Assembly: GCA_023512835.1 (NCBI GenBank)
Contig: CM042087.1
Location: forward strand, 5,524,550-5,588,549
Source: Taxillus chinensis
Lineage: Eukaryota > Streptophyta > Magnoliopsida > Santalales > Loranthaceae
Direction: 5' to 3'
Length of the DNA: 64,000 bases
Below are positions 1 to 9,468 of this stretch, one piece after another (position 1 is the first letter of the stretch; every line of letters starts with the position of its first letter). Below the pieces are notes generated by a model. It did no database searches, was not told where the DNA came from, and saw nothing but the letters and a program-made list of their open reading frames with translations. Position numbers and translations under genes: made by a program.

Positions 1-126
1 TCGCTGGGTGGGCTCTTGAGCCACTGTTTTATGTTAGGTGAGGCTTAGAAGGTTGTTTGAGTTACCATTTTGGATGAACGTAGTTAGGGACCTACTAGAG
101 AATAAATGAGTAAAATAAATAATAGA

Positions 127-144
127 ATATATATATATATATAT
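127..144. repeat. (AT)n microsatellite
   Basis: Nine uninterrupted AT dinucleotides lie within the non-coding 3' region of the family C element. Confidence 0.9.
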
Positions 145-2349
145 GACACCAAAAGACAAATAAATTACTAATGGTTATAAATAGTTGCTGGAAAGAGTTG
201 GTGGTTTTAAATTACTGTGTTACCCCTGATACTCTGGCGTAGGTGAGATTACCTCTGGCCTAGCTAGCCTAGAAAGCTGGAGGCATGAGTTAGTGGCTTG
301 TGGGTAGTGTGTGACCCCGCTGTGGCAACCTTGAGTAATAGAAAAGTGTTTTCATGTGAGGAGAGGTTTCTGTAGATGTGCTACCTAGGAAGGATGTTCT
401 TTTGGTAACCTTTCCAAGTGTCAAGGTTGAGGGAGGAAATTGCCACTAGTATAACCCACTCCTTGAGTCATTGAGACTCTAAATTGATTGGCGAGAGTGG
501 TATGTGGTTTTCAGGTTCTTATGGGGGTCCTGTGGAGATGGCTGCAAATTCTTGGGGGGGGCCAAACATTAACCACGTGTCATGCTGGTGGTGTATGAAA
601 GACCTTGGGTAATGTTCATAGGATATGTGGTGAAATGGGTTTGCATATGTATACAAATGTGATGAGTTCTGGAACTAGGTTATGCGTGAGTTTATAGGAT
701 TGTGCCCAGGTGAATCCCATCGGTGCAAGTAGGCAAGCGAGTGAGATTGGGCAGGCCTTGTTTGGGTTTTTCCTCATAATTGGGAGACATCTTCGAGGGG
801 TTGAGGATGTACTCCTGGTCGTAGGACCATTCCGTTAATCCATGTCCTGTTGGTAATAGGCTTAAAAGAGGCGAGGAGGTGGGGGCTAGTATGTCCTCTC
901 TTACATGTGTTATGCACGTAGTTTATTTCGTGTGTTGTGGTTGCTTTGTTTTATTGTGTGTGTTGCATATGTGCTAAAGGGGTATGGCAAAGTTCTTATG
1001 TGTGGGTCTCATGGCATACAAATGCGAGTAGGAGATAATGCATGTGCATGTTATGTGTGGTGTGGGATGAAGAGGGGTGTTATGTGTAATGTTGATGTTA
1101 TTCCTTGTCACATGTGATGGCATGCTAAGTTAAAGTGTGAAAGTATTGATGAGTTATGATTCACAGAATGGAGTCGGATGTGAGTTTTTGCTTGTAAGGG
1201 GTATTAGTGCTTTACTCCTTTGGGGGGGGATTTGTGTCCTGCGGCTATGGGGTCTTCATGCTACATATGTTCTTTTTGAAAGTCTTTCGTGTGCGTTTGT
1301 ATGTGGTAAGTGAGATGGTCCATGCTATCAAGGTTTTGGTGTGTTTGGGAGCTACGTGAATGTCTCGAATCGGGAGTTTGCATGTCTTGTTTCCTGTGCC
1401 TACCCGGAGGAATTGGAATGACCATATTAAGTCGTGGCTAGAGCCTGAGTATTTCTTAGTCCGTTTGAGTGTTTTATTGGTGTGTTGAGATAGAACGTAA
1501 TAGTTGATATAGCGAGTTGGTGGGCCATGAGGTAGAGTATGTCTTGGAGGCAAGGGATTCCCTTGTGACTTGTGAATGGTGACACGAGAGGATTCCGTTG
1601 TTGTCATGTTGTAGGTAGGAGAGTTTTCTAGGGTGGAGAGAACTATGTTGTTAGTACCTACACATCTTCAAAGGATTCCTATCGCGTGGCGCGTCTCGCC
1701 GACTTGGTAAGGCATTATCTCTTGGGCCGTACGGTAAGCCTCGGTTGTGAAGGATGTGTGGGACCTTGGTGGATCTCTATTTGACCATGATCAAGGAGGT
1801 CGATTCTCAAAGTCGGTGACTAGTGATAGTCCGATAGTGGGTTTGGTCTTACCATGGTTGTGTGTGTGGTGCTGCATTTATGTTTTGAGTTCACCCTTGG
1901 ACTCGGTTGGGCGGCAAGGTTGATCGCGACCAAATGGTTGAGGGCACACTCCATTCTCGTGTTGTTGTGTCCGGGCTTGTACTTCGTTCTGCGTCACCAT
2001 TGGCGTGATTGGGTTTCAATGTTCCTTGCTTGAGTGAGGTGGTTTTCGCAGATGATGATGGTGCTGCTGAGGTGAGCTCCCTATGTGGGAATGTGATTGT
2101 GGTTTGCATAATGCTATCCTATTTGTTTGTGTTTCATTGTGACCTCATTGTGCTTGCTGTTAGGGCGAGGTCTACCTATGGGCTGAGGCCGAGTCGACTT
2201 TAAATCCCAATTGGTGGGTCATTGTTGGGTATTTTACGTTGTGGAGTGTTGGTCACATTGTGCCGCGAATTGGCATCTCCAACATTTGTGGTCATGACTG
2301 CATTATGTGTTGCTTTGATCTTTTCGTGTTGTTTACTATTTGGTTTCCC

Positions 2350-2383
2350 TTTTCGGGGACGAAAAGTCCAAAGGTGGGACGGT
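2350..2383 (+). promoter_or_regulatory. Hairpin plus polypurine tract of gypsy family C
   Basis: TTTTCG and CGAAAA arms flank a GGGA loop (2350-2365). A purine-rich tract ending GGTGGGACGGT follows, directly before the LTR start TGTGAGG at 2384. The same arrangement sits at 49725-49750 on the other strand. The tract would prime plus-strand DNA synthesis; the role of the hairpin is unknown. Confidence 0.65.
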
Positions 2384-2520
2384 TGTGAGGAAACTCCCAA
2401 TGGATGCGTTTGTATGGTGTTGGCGACTAAGCGGTGGAACGTTAAACGTGTAGAAGTGTTTTGTGAGTTGTTCCTTGTGGTGGTGTTTATGCTTGTGACT
2501 ACTTGTGAAGTATGTGTTAG
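2384..2520 (+). repeat. Start of U3 of a family C LTR, cut at 2520
   Basis: The sequence matches the reverse complement of about 49516-49724, the 5' end of the complete family C LTR. It stops just before the TATA region. At about 2521 it switches to the 3' end of a family A gypsy, so the rest of this LTR is missing. Confidence 0.65.
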
Positions 2521-2906
2521 GTGAGGAGGAGACGTGGAAGCGTGAGTCCATGAACCGTGAGCAGCAGACGAGTTGTTCGAGGACGAATAATCTTAAGAGT
2601 GGGAGGTGGTCGTTGACCAAGGGATAATGATGTGTTTTCTTGTATTAGTTGTGTATGATTTGGTATTTGTATTGTCTTTAGACATGTGTTCATATTTGAG
2701 ATATGTTTTGAGACTTGTCTCTATGATATGCGGTATATGCATTGTAATGCATGTGGTTATGGATTGTGGTGGTGCTTTGTTATGTGTTGTGTGCGGCGTG
2801 TAACCCATTTAGGTGTTGTGGCTTGCCGTTTGGCAAATGGGTAGCTTGTATTTGTTACTCCTTGCATGTTTCTTTTCGAGGACGAAAAGTCTTAAGGGGG
2901 AGAGGA
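2521..2906 (+). pseudogene. 3' end of a gypsy family A element: chromodomain tail, 3' spacer and PPT
   Basis: The first 60 bases match the end of the chromovirus integrase, seen also at 21655-21735 and, inverted, at 33985-34060. The readable motif is a WERES-type tail followed by FEDE. A T-rich spacer of about 270 bp follows, then a hairpin (2873-2888) and a polypurine tract ending at 2906. Everything upstream of the tail is absent: the sequence changes abruptly to family C at 2520/2521, and both parents have a GGAGGAG string at the breakpoint. Confidence 0.65.
2873..2906 (+). promoter_or_regulatory. Hairpin and polypurine tract of family A
   Basis: TTTTCG-AGGA-CGAAAA (2873-2888) is followed by CTTAAGGGGGAGAGGA, which abuts the LTR start TGTAATG at 2907. 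The same pair is found at 10992-11025, at 21961-21994 (one arm base changed) and inverted at 33651-33684. Confidence 0.75.
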
Positions 2907-3278
2907 TGTAATGACCCGTGTTTTGCGGTATGTACGAAGTTAACCACGGATGCCTTGTGAGTGGAAATTGTTGGGTTTTAGGGAGTTTCCTTCCCACACA
3001 CTTTAGCTAAAACACCTTGGATGTTGGTGCACAAGTTTGAGGCAAGAGATGAGCCCAAGAGGGGACTTTTGGGAGGTACACGTGACAAGTGATAACATGC
3101 ATTTATGCCCTAGGAAGATGCTTATTTGCATATATAGGTGCTTTTAGGCTGTTTTGTCAGGTTTTGGAGGTTGATTTTGACCAACTAGATGACCTCAAAT
3201 CAATTGGCGTGCGAAACAAAAGTATCTCGGAATGATGTCCTCTACCTTCCACAGAAGTTTTAGAGCCAAAGGCCTTGA

Positions 3279-3405
3279 ACGCCAATTGGACCAATTGGCG
3301 TGTAAGCATTTTACTTGCATACCAGCCTTCTACATGATGCAAGGAAGCTTGAGGTAGAATTTCAGGGTATCTGGACCTGCACGCCAATTGGGGATATGGC
3401 GTGCA
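3279..3405 (+). promoter_or_regulatory. Two U3 inverted repeats
   Basis: At 3279-3301, ACGCCAATTGG and CCAATTGGCGT are perfect 11-bp arms separated by one base. At 3378-3405, TGCACGCCA and TGGCGTGCA are perfect 9-bp arms around a centre with GGGG. Other gypsy LTRs have inverted repeats at the same place with different but matching arms. Confidence 0.7.
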
Positions 3406-3534
3406 TTATGGCGTGCAGCCATATTTTTGTACGATCACCTTGGTTTTGTTATTCTAATCATCTTTTCCCAAAGGACCATGTTGGAATTATGGATATTTTG
3501 TCGTGTGTGGATGCGGAAAGGGTGTACCTTGTGC

Positions 3535-3613
3535 ATCAAAACTACGACGTTTTGATGCTTGGGTTTCACTTAATCAAAACTACGTCGTTTTGATGTTGTG
3601 ATGCCTATATATA
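3535..3613 (+). promoter_or_regulatory. Twin ACGT-core near-palindromes and TATA box
   Basis: Two 22-bp units start at 3535 and 3573. Each has arms ATCAAAAC and GTTTTGAT; the second has core TACGTC, the first the altered core TACGAC. TATATATA follows at 3606, 11 bp after the second unit. This is the likely LTR promoter. Confidence 0.65.
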
Positions 3614-3670
3614 GAAGTGAGGACTCCTTGTTCTAGGGTTAGGGGGTTCTCTTCGGCCATTGCGGCCGTC

Positions 3671-3672
<2 letters not shown>

Positions 3673-3718
<46 letters not shown>
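3673..3718 (+). repeat. (GA)n tract in LTR leader
   Basis: A 46-bp run of alternating purines lies about 60 bp downstream of the TATA box. Equivalent tracts of different length are at 11591-11606, 22560-22608, 57581-57609, 60473-60489 and, as CT on the plus strand, at 33041-33084, 40325-40375 and 49430-49444. The runs produce spurious Leu/Ser or Arg/Glu repeat ORFs. Confidence 0.9.
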
Positions 3719-3720
<2 letters not shown>

Positions 3721-3918
3721 AGAGAGAGGGAAGGAAGGAGAGGCTGCGGCTTGGTGCCGGAGCGTCTTGCGTGGAGAGGACGGCGTCTAGCGCGGGAGCA
3801 AGAGTAGGAGGTCGTTTTCAAGGTAGCGGTTCCGTCTCACCTGGTCCGTTTCGGGGTTAGGCCCTGTGTAGAGGATTTATAGAGTTTCTATTGTTATTGT
3901 TATATTATTTATATGTAA

Positions 3919-3948
3919 ATTCATATAGGTGTGACCTCCTATATGAAT
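3919..3948 (+). promoter_or_regulatory. Conserved leader stem-loop
   Basis: Arms ATTCATATAGG and CCTATATGAAT pair perfectly over 11 bp around the loop TGTGACCT. It lies about 310 bp downstream of the TATA box, so it should be in the transcript. Seven other LTRs in the window carry the same structure, with stem changes that mostly keep pairing. Confidence 0.65.
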
Positions 3949-4239
3949 GTTGCCCTTCGATGGCGTTTTGGTGTGATTTCCGAAGTTGGGTGGTTAGTGC
4001 ATGTTAAGTGTTCGATAAAATGCCTATGTGAATATGCCTGTGTGTATATGCATATTATGTGTTTGAAATAATGCCTGTGAGGCTATGCATATTATGTGTT
4101 TGCAATAATATCTCGTGTGGCTAGGTTTGTGAGCCTGTGAATATATGCATGCTAAGTGTTCGACGTTATTCCCGTGTGACTAAGCATATTAAGTGTTTGA
4201 TGTTATGCCTGTATGGCCTTATGTGTTACGTGTTTGCTT

Positions 4240-4530
4240 GTACACCCGGTGGTGTGGAAGCCCAGGGTCTTTTTTGGAACCCGGTGGCCGTGGAAGCCTG
4301 AGACTGTTTTGTGAAACCCGGTGGCCGTGGAAGCCCGGGACTGTTTGTGAAACCCGGTGGTCGTGGAAGCCCGGGACTGATTATGTTAGCATGTGAGGCT
4401 GTGGAAACTATGCCTGAGAGGCGGTTAAATCATTGGCCTGAAGAGGCGGTTAAATCACTTGAATCATTGGCCTGAAGAGGCGGTTTAATCACTAGAATCA
4501 TTGGCCTGAAGAGGCGGTTAAATCACTTGT
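4240..4530 (+). repeat. Two tandem arrays inside the LTR
   Basis: About four copies of a ~37-bp unit containing ACCCGGTGG and GGAAGCCCGGGACTG occupy 4240-4380. About four copies of a unit containing GCCTGAAGAGGCGGTTAAAT occupy 4405-4527. The second unit recurs, with different copy number, at 32395-32510, 39675-39800, 48655-48800 and 60995-61115. Confidence 0.75.
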
Positions 4531-5024
4531 GGTTAGAGTGTTAGCCTGTGTGAATACGGTGGAAGATTGTATTCGCTGATGTGGTTTGTTATTATATCTG
4601 TTGGAATGTATCACGACACCGCACTCGTACACATGGCATGTAGATGCTAGGAGCATGGGATGGGTTGGGGAGACATGATCCCTACTGAGCCGTGGTTGCT
4701 CACCCCTCCTACTTGGTGTGTTTTCTTGCGGGACTTACGGGCATTAGGTGGGAACACCAAGGTGGAAGAGTTCTATTTGTGGCTTTGTTTTTATGTTATT
4801 TGTGTTATGTAGTTTCCTTGAGGCCTTGTAACCCCAGGTGGGGAGATGTTGTAATGGAGTTTGAAACATAATAAATGCATGTGGTTTGAATTTAATAATT
4901 ATGTGATTTTGGTCTCTGAAAGTAAAATGTGAAGTGTGTGTTGTATTCTACCCCTTTATCCAAACCCGGGTAAATGGAGGGTCACATTCCGGTCTCCTCG
5001 GGTTGGAAATCCAGGGGCATGACA

Positions 5025-7343
5025 CGGGCCAAGGGAGGGTGTTTACGCTGGAGGCGGCGTACCAGGAGGAGGCCGAGCTACCACCTCCACCAATGGAGGG
5101 TCGGGTAGGACCATCGGTGGTTAGAGGTACCTTCTTGATCTCTCGTACGCTTGTTTCGCACTTTTTGATACGGGTGCATCTTGTTCGTTTGTCGCTGAAC
5201 TTCGATTGAGCGATTGGGGTTAGCATGTGTTGAGGCAGAGAGAACCCTAGTAGTAGAGTCTTCGGTGGGAGGTATGATTGAGGTGCGGCGTGTTTGCCGT
5301 GGATCGTGTGTTAACCATAGGAGATGTGAAGCTAAGTTTTGACTTGCATGTAATGCCCTTGAGTACTTTTGACCTGATCTTGGGTATAGATTGGCTTATG
5401 GCTTTCCATGCCAAGATAGACCGTTATCGGCGGCGTGTATCCTTCGTGACTCCTGCAGGGACCTCTTGCACCCTGCGGGGGGAGTGGGACCGTGAGGCGA
5501 GTCGGGCTGGGCCAGGTGTTGGACTAGTGGGGTGCCATTACCCACAGGTTGGCGGCCCGACCTTTGGCTGAGGAGGGGAAAGTGAAAAAGAGAGTGTGGC
5601 CAGCGGTTGTTGACCAATTTCAAGATGTCTTTCCTGACCGGTTGAGGAGTTTACCTCCTAAGAGGAGTGTAGAGTTCACCATTGAGTTGGTATTGGGGAC
5701 TGGCCCAATCTCCCAAGTAGCATATCGTATGGGGCTAGCCGAGCCGAGGGAGCTTCAGCGGTAGATAGAGGAGTTAGTGGACCAGGGGTATATCGGACCA
5801 TGTACCTCAACTTGGGGTGTTATGGTGCTCTTTGCTAAGAAGGCGAGATAGCACGCTACGCCTTTGCATCGACTATCGGAAGCTGAATTCGGTGATTGTG
5901 AAGAACAAGTATCCGTTGCCTCGGATTGATGACCTGTTTGACCGGTTGAGTGGAGCCCGGTGGTTTTCCAAGATAGATCTACGGTCGGGGTATCATCATT
6001 TGAGGGTTAGGTAGGGTGACATCCCTAAGACCGTTTTGGTGTAGGTATGGGCACTATGAGTGGGTAGTGATGCCTTTCGGGCTCACTAATGCACCAGCGG
6101 TGTTCATGCATTTGATGAACCAGGTCTTTGCTCCATACTTGGATTCTTTCGTGGTGGTGTTTATAGATGATGTCTTGGTATATTCCAAGACGGAGAGGGA
6201 GCATGTGGCGCATTTAGCAACAAGTGTTGCAAACCTTGAGGGACCAGCAGGTTATTTGCTAAGTTTAGTAAATGTGAATTTTGGATGCGGGAGGTCCATT
6301 TTCTTGGCCATGTGGTGTCGGTTGAGGGAGTTAGGGTGGACCCAGCCAAGATTGAGGCCGTGGCATCGTGGGGGAGGCCAACCAATGTTTTCGAGATTCA
6401 TAGCTTTCTTGGCTTGGCAGGGTATTACCGTCGTTTTGTAGAGGGATTCTCCTGTTTGGCGGCTCCTATGACGGCGTTGACCCGAAAGGGAGTGAAGTTT
6501 GAGTGGACCGACAAGTGTCGGCGGGCGTTTGAGGCTCTCAAAACCCGTTTGACCACTTGCACCAGGTGTTGAGGTTACCTCGGGAGGATTTCCCATATGA
6601 GGTATATTGTGATGCATCCAGGGTTGGTTTGGGGTGTGTGCTTATGCGGGAGCACGGTGTGGTAGCTTATGGGTCGAGGCGGTTGAAGCCTCATGAGCAG
6701 AAGAATTACCCTCCCCATGATCTTGAGTTGGCGGCTGTCATCTTTGCCTTGAAGAGTTCGCAACATTACCTTTTGGGGGCGAAGTTAATAGTGTTTTCCG
6801 ATCACAAGAGCCTTCGGTACATCTTTACTCCGAAGGACTTGAATTTGAGGCAGAGGAGATGGGTGGAGTATTTGTAGACCTTTGACTTTACTCTTGCCTA
6901 TACCCCGGGCAAGGGTAATGTTGTAGCCGACGCGTTGAGCGAGAAAAGGGAAAGCGGAGGTGGCCGTGAGAGAGTGGAAGCCGATGGAACAGTTGGCGAT
7001 GTTGCGGCTTGACTGTTGTTTGTGATGGTGGGACAGTCCTAAGTCCTTTGGTTGTTGTGCCTGAGCCAGTAGATGCGTCCGGGAGGGACAGTTGGGTGAC
7101 ATTGAGTGTGAGGTTCTCCGTGCCCGTATTGAGGCTAGTGAGCTATCGAGAGGGCTGGACGAGGGTCCCGAGCATGAGTTGTCTTTTCGGGGGCGGCTAG
7201 TATTGGCTTCTTCTCTCCGGGATGAGGTGATGAGGGAGTTTCATCGCTCTAGGCTTGCCATGCATCCAGGCGGTACGAAGATGTATCATGCGCTTCGGGG
7301 CCATTTTTGGTGGCTTGGGATGAAACGTGATGTAGCTGCTTTT
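5025..7343 (+). pseudogene. Gypsy family A pol, first part: protease, RT, RNase H, integrase N-terminus
   Basis: The reading starts abruptly at the LTR end, in the region before protease. The aspartic protease motif DTGAS is at 5167-5181 but lies in a different frame from the upstream segment, so there is a frameshift. RT follows with CIDYRKLN (about 5860), the KYPLPRID block, MPFGLTNAP and the catalytic FIDD at about 6160-6171. RNase H shows YCDAS near 6605 and a SDHKSL block near 6800. The integrase zinc-finger region (HPGGTKMYH) follows, and at 7343 copia 1 interrupts it. Stops near 5761, 6014 and 6875 and several frameshifts make it non-functional. Gag is entirely missing. The continuation is at 20581. 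Confidence 0.8.
7339..7343. other. Target-site duplication of copia 1, left
   Basis: CTTTT here is repeated exactly at 20576-20580, immediately outside the other LTR of copia 1. The integrase reading on both sides agrees with a simple insertion at this point. Confidence 0.9.
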
Positions 7344-8763
7344 TGATGGTCCCTTGGAGCCTAGAGGGGGGTGAATAGGCTCTTATCGAAACTCTTTTCT
7401 TTCTCTTAAGACACAAACACTTATCTAGTTAAGTGATAGAATCACTGCGGAAGATAACCAGATAGTGGAAGTATTTTGTTTTATTATCACAAGATAAATA
7501 CAACAAAATAGAAGCAAGACTCTCTTACACTTTGTTTACAAATGAACTCACACACTAGCCAAATTCTATCTCCCAAAAATTAAATCCGCTTGTGCATACA
7601 CAGGGTTAATCTTTTCTTTCAAAAGCACAATCGCGCGCTGTACACAAATATACAATTATGACTATTTATACAAACATTCCTAAGAGACAACCTTGGAACT
7701 TGTAGTTCCGGAATGCGTTCAGCACTAACTATTCCTCGGTAATCTCTCTGCCTTTACTGCTGTGGATTGTGGAGCTCAAGATCTTGGGTTTGAAGAGTAT
7801 AAGTGTCTTTGTGAGTTCCCAAATATAATTAAGGTTGTGTCCACATATCCGGATGATCCACGTGTAAGATTCTTCAGGTTCTCAATAAATTTGTCTTACA
7901 TCGGGATGCCACGAGCTGATAACTTTAAATGCGGTTGAGTTGAAGCGGTATCTTTTTGGTCCGGTGTAATTTTCCTTACTCGTAGCTAATGAGGCTCGGA
8001 ACCTTACTCCATGTCGGTGATTGCTTACTTCGTATCTATTTGGTACTGGAATCCTTAGTCCGTGTCGCGCTTCCTTACTCCGCATGTAAGTTCCTTACTC
8101 CGTATGTAAATTCCTTACTCGTATGTAAGTTCCTTACTCCGGGCGAGTCTTGAAAAGTTGGATGACTTATTCCGTATCGGTGCTTCCTTACTCCGCATGT
8201 AAGTTCCTTACTCCGTATGTAAATTCCTTACTCCGTATGTAAGTTCCTTACGCCGTATGTAAGTTCCTTACTCCGGGCGAGTCTAAGGGATCGGAGTGCT
8301 TACTCCATACTAGCGCTTCCTTACTCCGTATGAGTAAGTTGTTCGATTCCTTACTCCGAATCTAATTTCCTTACTCCATGTCTAATAAAGACTCGGGTCC
8401 TTATTCCGCATGTGTACTTCCTTACTCCGCATGTATGGAAGACTCGGATGCCTTTCTCCGTGTCTTCTTTTACTTCGTGCGACCTTGTAAACCAAGACTC
8501 TTACTTAGCGTCAATTTGACTTAGTCCGCACGAATGTTCCTTGTTCCGTATGTATTGGTGACTTGGTTATTTACCAAGTGTTTGACGACACTCACTCTTG
8601 TCCTGGATCAGGGATTATGTATCCTGTCCTTAGCTTTGCTCTCACGAGTGTATCTCCGGATTAATAACATATCTTCTGCAACGATCAAAGAAACACAAAA
8701 GATCTCGATCAAATTACATAAGGCTTTATCAAGCATTATCCAAATTCTGGGCTTGATCCAACA
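7344..8763 (-). repeat. 3' LTR of copia 1
   Basis: On the element strand it starts TGTTGGATCAAGCCC at 8763 and ends CCATCA at 7344. It contains the array of palindromic 20-bp repeats at 8050-8290. It matches 19160-20575 with few differences. Confidence 0.9.
8050..8290 (-). repeat. Palindromic short tandem repeats in copia LTR
   Basis: Roughly ten units of about 20 bp, typically TTCCTTACTCCGTATGTAAG, lie in direct repeat. Each unit contains CTTAC and GTAAG, so hairpins can form within and across units. The same array is at 19885-20100; diverged versions are at 24360-24930 and 29870-30150. Confidence 0.8.
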
Positions 8764-8777
8764 ATCTCCCCCAATTA
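8764..8777 (-). promoter_or_regulatory. Polypurine tract of copia 1
   Basis: On the element strand AATTGGGGGAGAT directly precedes the 3' LTR. Copia 3 has ATTGGAGGAGAT at the same place (29441-29452). Confidence 0.8.
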
Positions 8778-8984
8778 TGGATATGCCCAAACCCTTTGTA
8801 ATCTGATCCGGTTAGCGATGCAAAAAGATAACATACGAATACGCATCACAACCAATTTCATTTATCAAGCAACTAAGTACAATTCAGCCTTAATACAAGA
8901 TTTTCACTAAGGTACATAAGGCTTACTATACTTGAAGATCATAGTTGCTGCCTTCTCTCTAAGCTCCATTGTCTCGCTTCATCG

Positions 8985-9468
8985 TATAAGTAGTGTGTTG
9001 GCTCCACGATTTGTCCATAGTTAAAAATGACTTGATGAAGTAACAGACAAAGGCCCCGCAGCTATCTCCATCCGGCTGTTGTGGCACTTGCTTCTTGCCC
9101 CAAAATGTCGCCTTCGACTTCTCGGTTGGACCCAAGGGTGTGATACCCAACTCTTCATATAAACCGGCTTTCTTCACGGCTTCGATCGGCCTAAGACACG
9201 GTGGTTCCCATTGATTCTTTCTTACAAAGTGCTCCACTATCTGATGAGAATCAATGAGAATCATTTGCTTGGACTGAATCATGAAGACAATCATCATGAA
9301 GTGTGGCGACATGATCCGGTACGGAATGAGGATAGTTGAGAGAGTTTTCCATGGCTTGCTATCCTCGGCGAGTTCCGTCGATGAAGGACTGAATTAGATC
9401 CACATTGGGAAGATAACTTCATTCCAACACGGCGGAACTTCAAACAAGTGACCGTCCTTGTATAGAGA
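8985..9468 (-). other. ULP1/C48-like cysteine protease domain in the extra ORF
   Basis: The C-terminal domain reads, in order, SLYKDGH, KPWKTLS, PHFMMIVF, MILIDSH and PQQPDGDSCGAFVCYFIKSF. In C48 (SUMO/NEDD protease-like) enzymes a His before a beta strand, an Asp ending the next strand, a Gln and a Cys in a D-x-C-G motif form the active site; candidates for all four are present. The domain is shorter than a full C48 domain of about 200 residues, and one stop lies near its N-terminus. By homology it would cleave isopeptide or peptide bonds of ubiquitin-like modifiers; activity is not shown by sequence. Confidence 0.6.

Larger units (their letters stand above)
1..2383 (+). mobile_element. Ty3/gypsy family C, 3' internal region (5' end outside window)
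   Basis: This stretch is the part of a gypsy-type element between pol and the 3' LTR. It ends in a hairpin and purine tract (2350-2383) followed by a TG-starting LTR. Positions of about 1205-2383 reappear inverted at 49725-51226, also next to a family C LTR, which shows that this is element sequence and not host DNA. I recognise no gag, protease, RT or integrase motif. Short open stretches exist; one at 2009-2203 encodes a hydrophobic, possibly membrane-spanning segment that is also readable in the inverted copy. Positions 1-1204 have no second copy in the window and hold nothing I recognise beyond a short AT repeat. Confidence 0.6.
2907..5024 (+). repeat. LTR of gypsy family A (left copy)
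   Basis: It begins TGTAATGACCC and ends GGGGCATGACA. Inside, in order, are U3 inverted repeats (3279-3301 and 3378-3405), twin ACGT near-palindromes (3535-3594), a TATA box (3606-3613), a (GA)n tract, a stem-loop (3919-3948), degenerate repeats with GCCTGTGAGGC (about 4020-4210), two further tandem arrays (4240-4530) and AATAAA at 4870-4875. No primer site follows its end; protease coding sequence begins at once. Confidence 0.8.

Noticed and set aside
905..1117. 70-codon frame with Cys-rich and hydrophobic residues
   Set aside because: TG-rich composition gives such frames; there is no second copy or motif to support a gene.
3639..3821. Open frames with long Leu/Ser or Arg/Glu runs (also near 22480-22701, 32887-33162, 40163-40453 and 57531-57722)
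   Set aside because: They are translations of the (GA)n/(CT)n tract in LTR leaders, not genes.
4400..4530. CRISPR-like array
   Set aside because: Units are adjacent degenerate tandem repeats without unique spacers, in plant LTRs.
8959..9468. C48-like region as a host SUMO protease gene inside the retroelement
   Set aside because: A second copy occupies the same position in copia 3, so it belongs to the element family and not to a host locus hit once.
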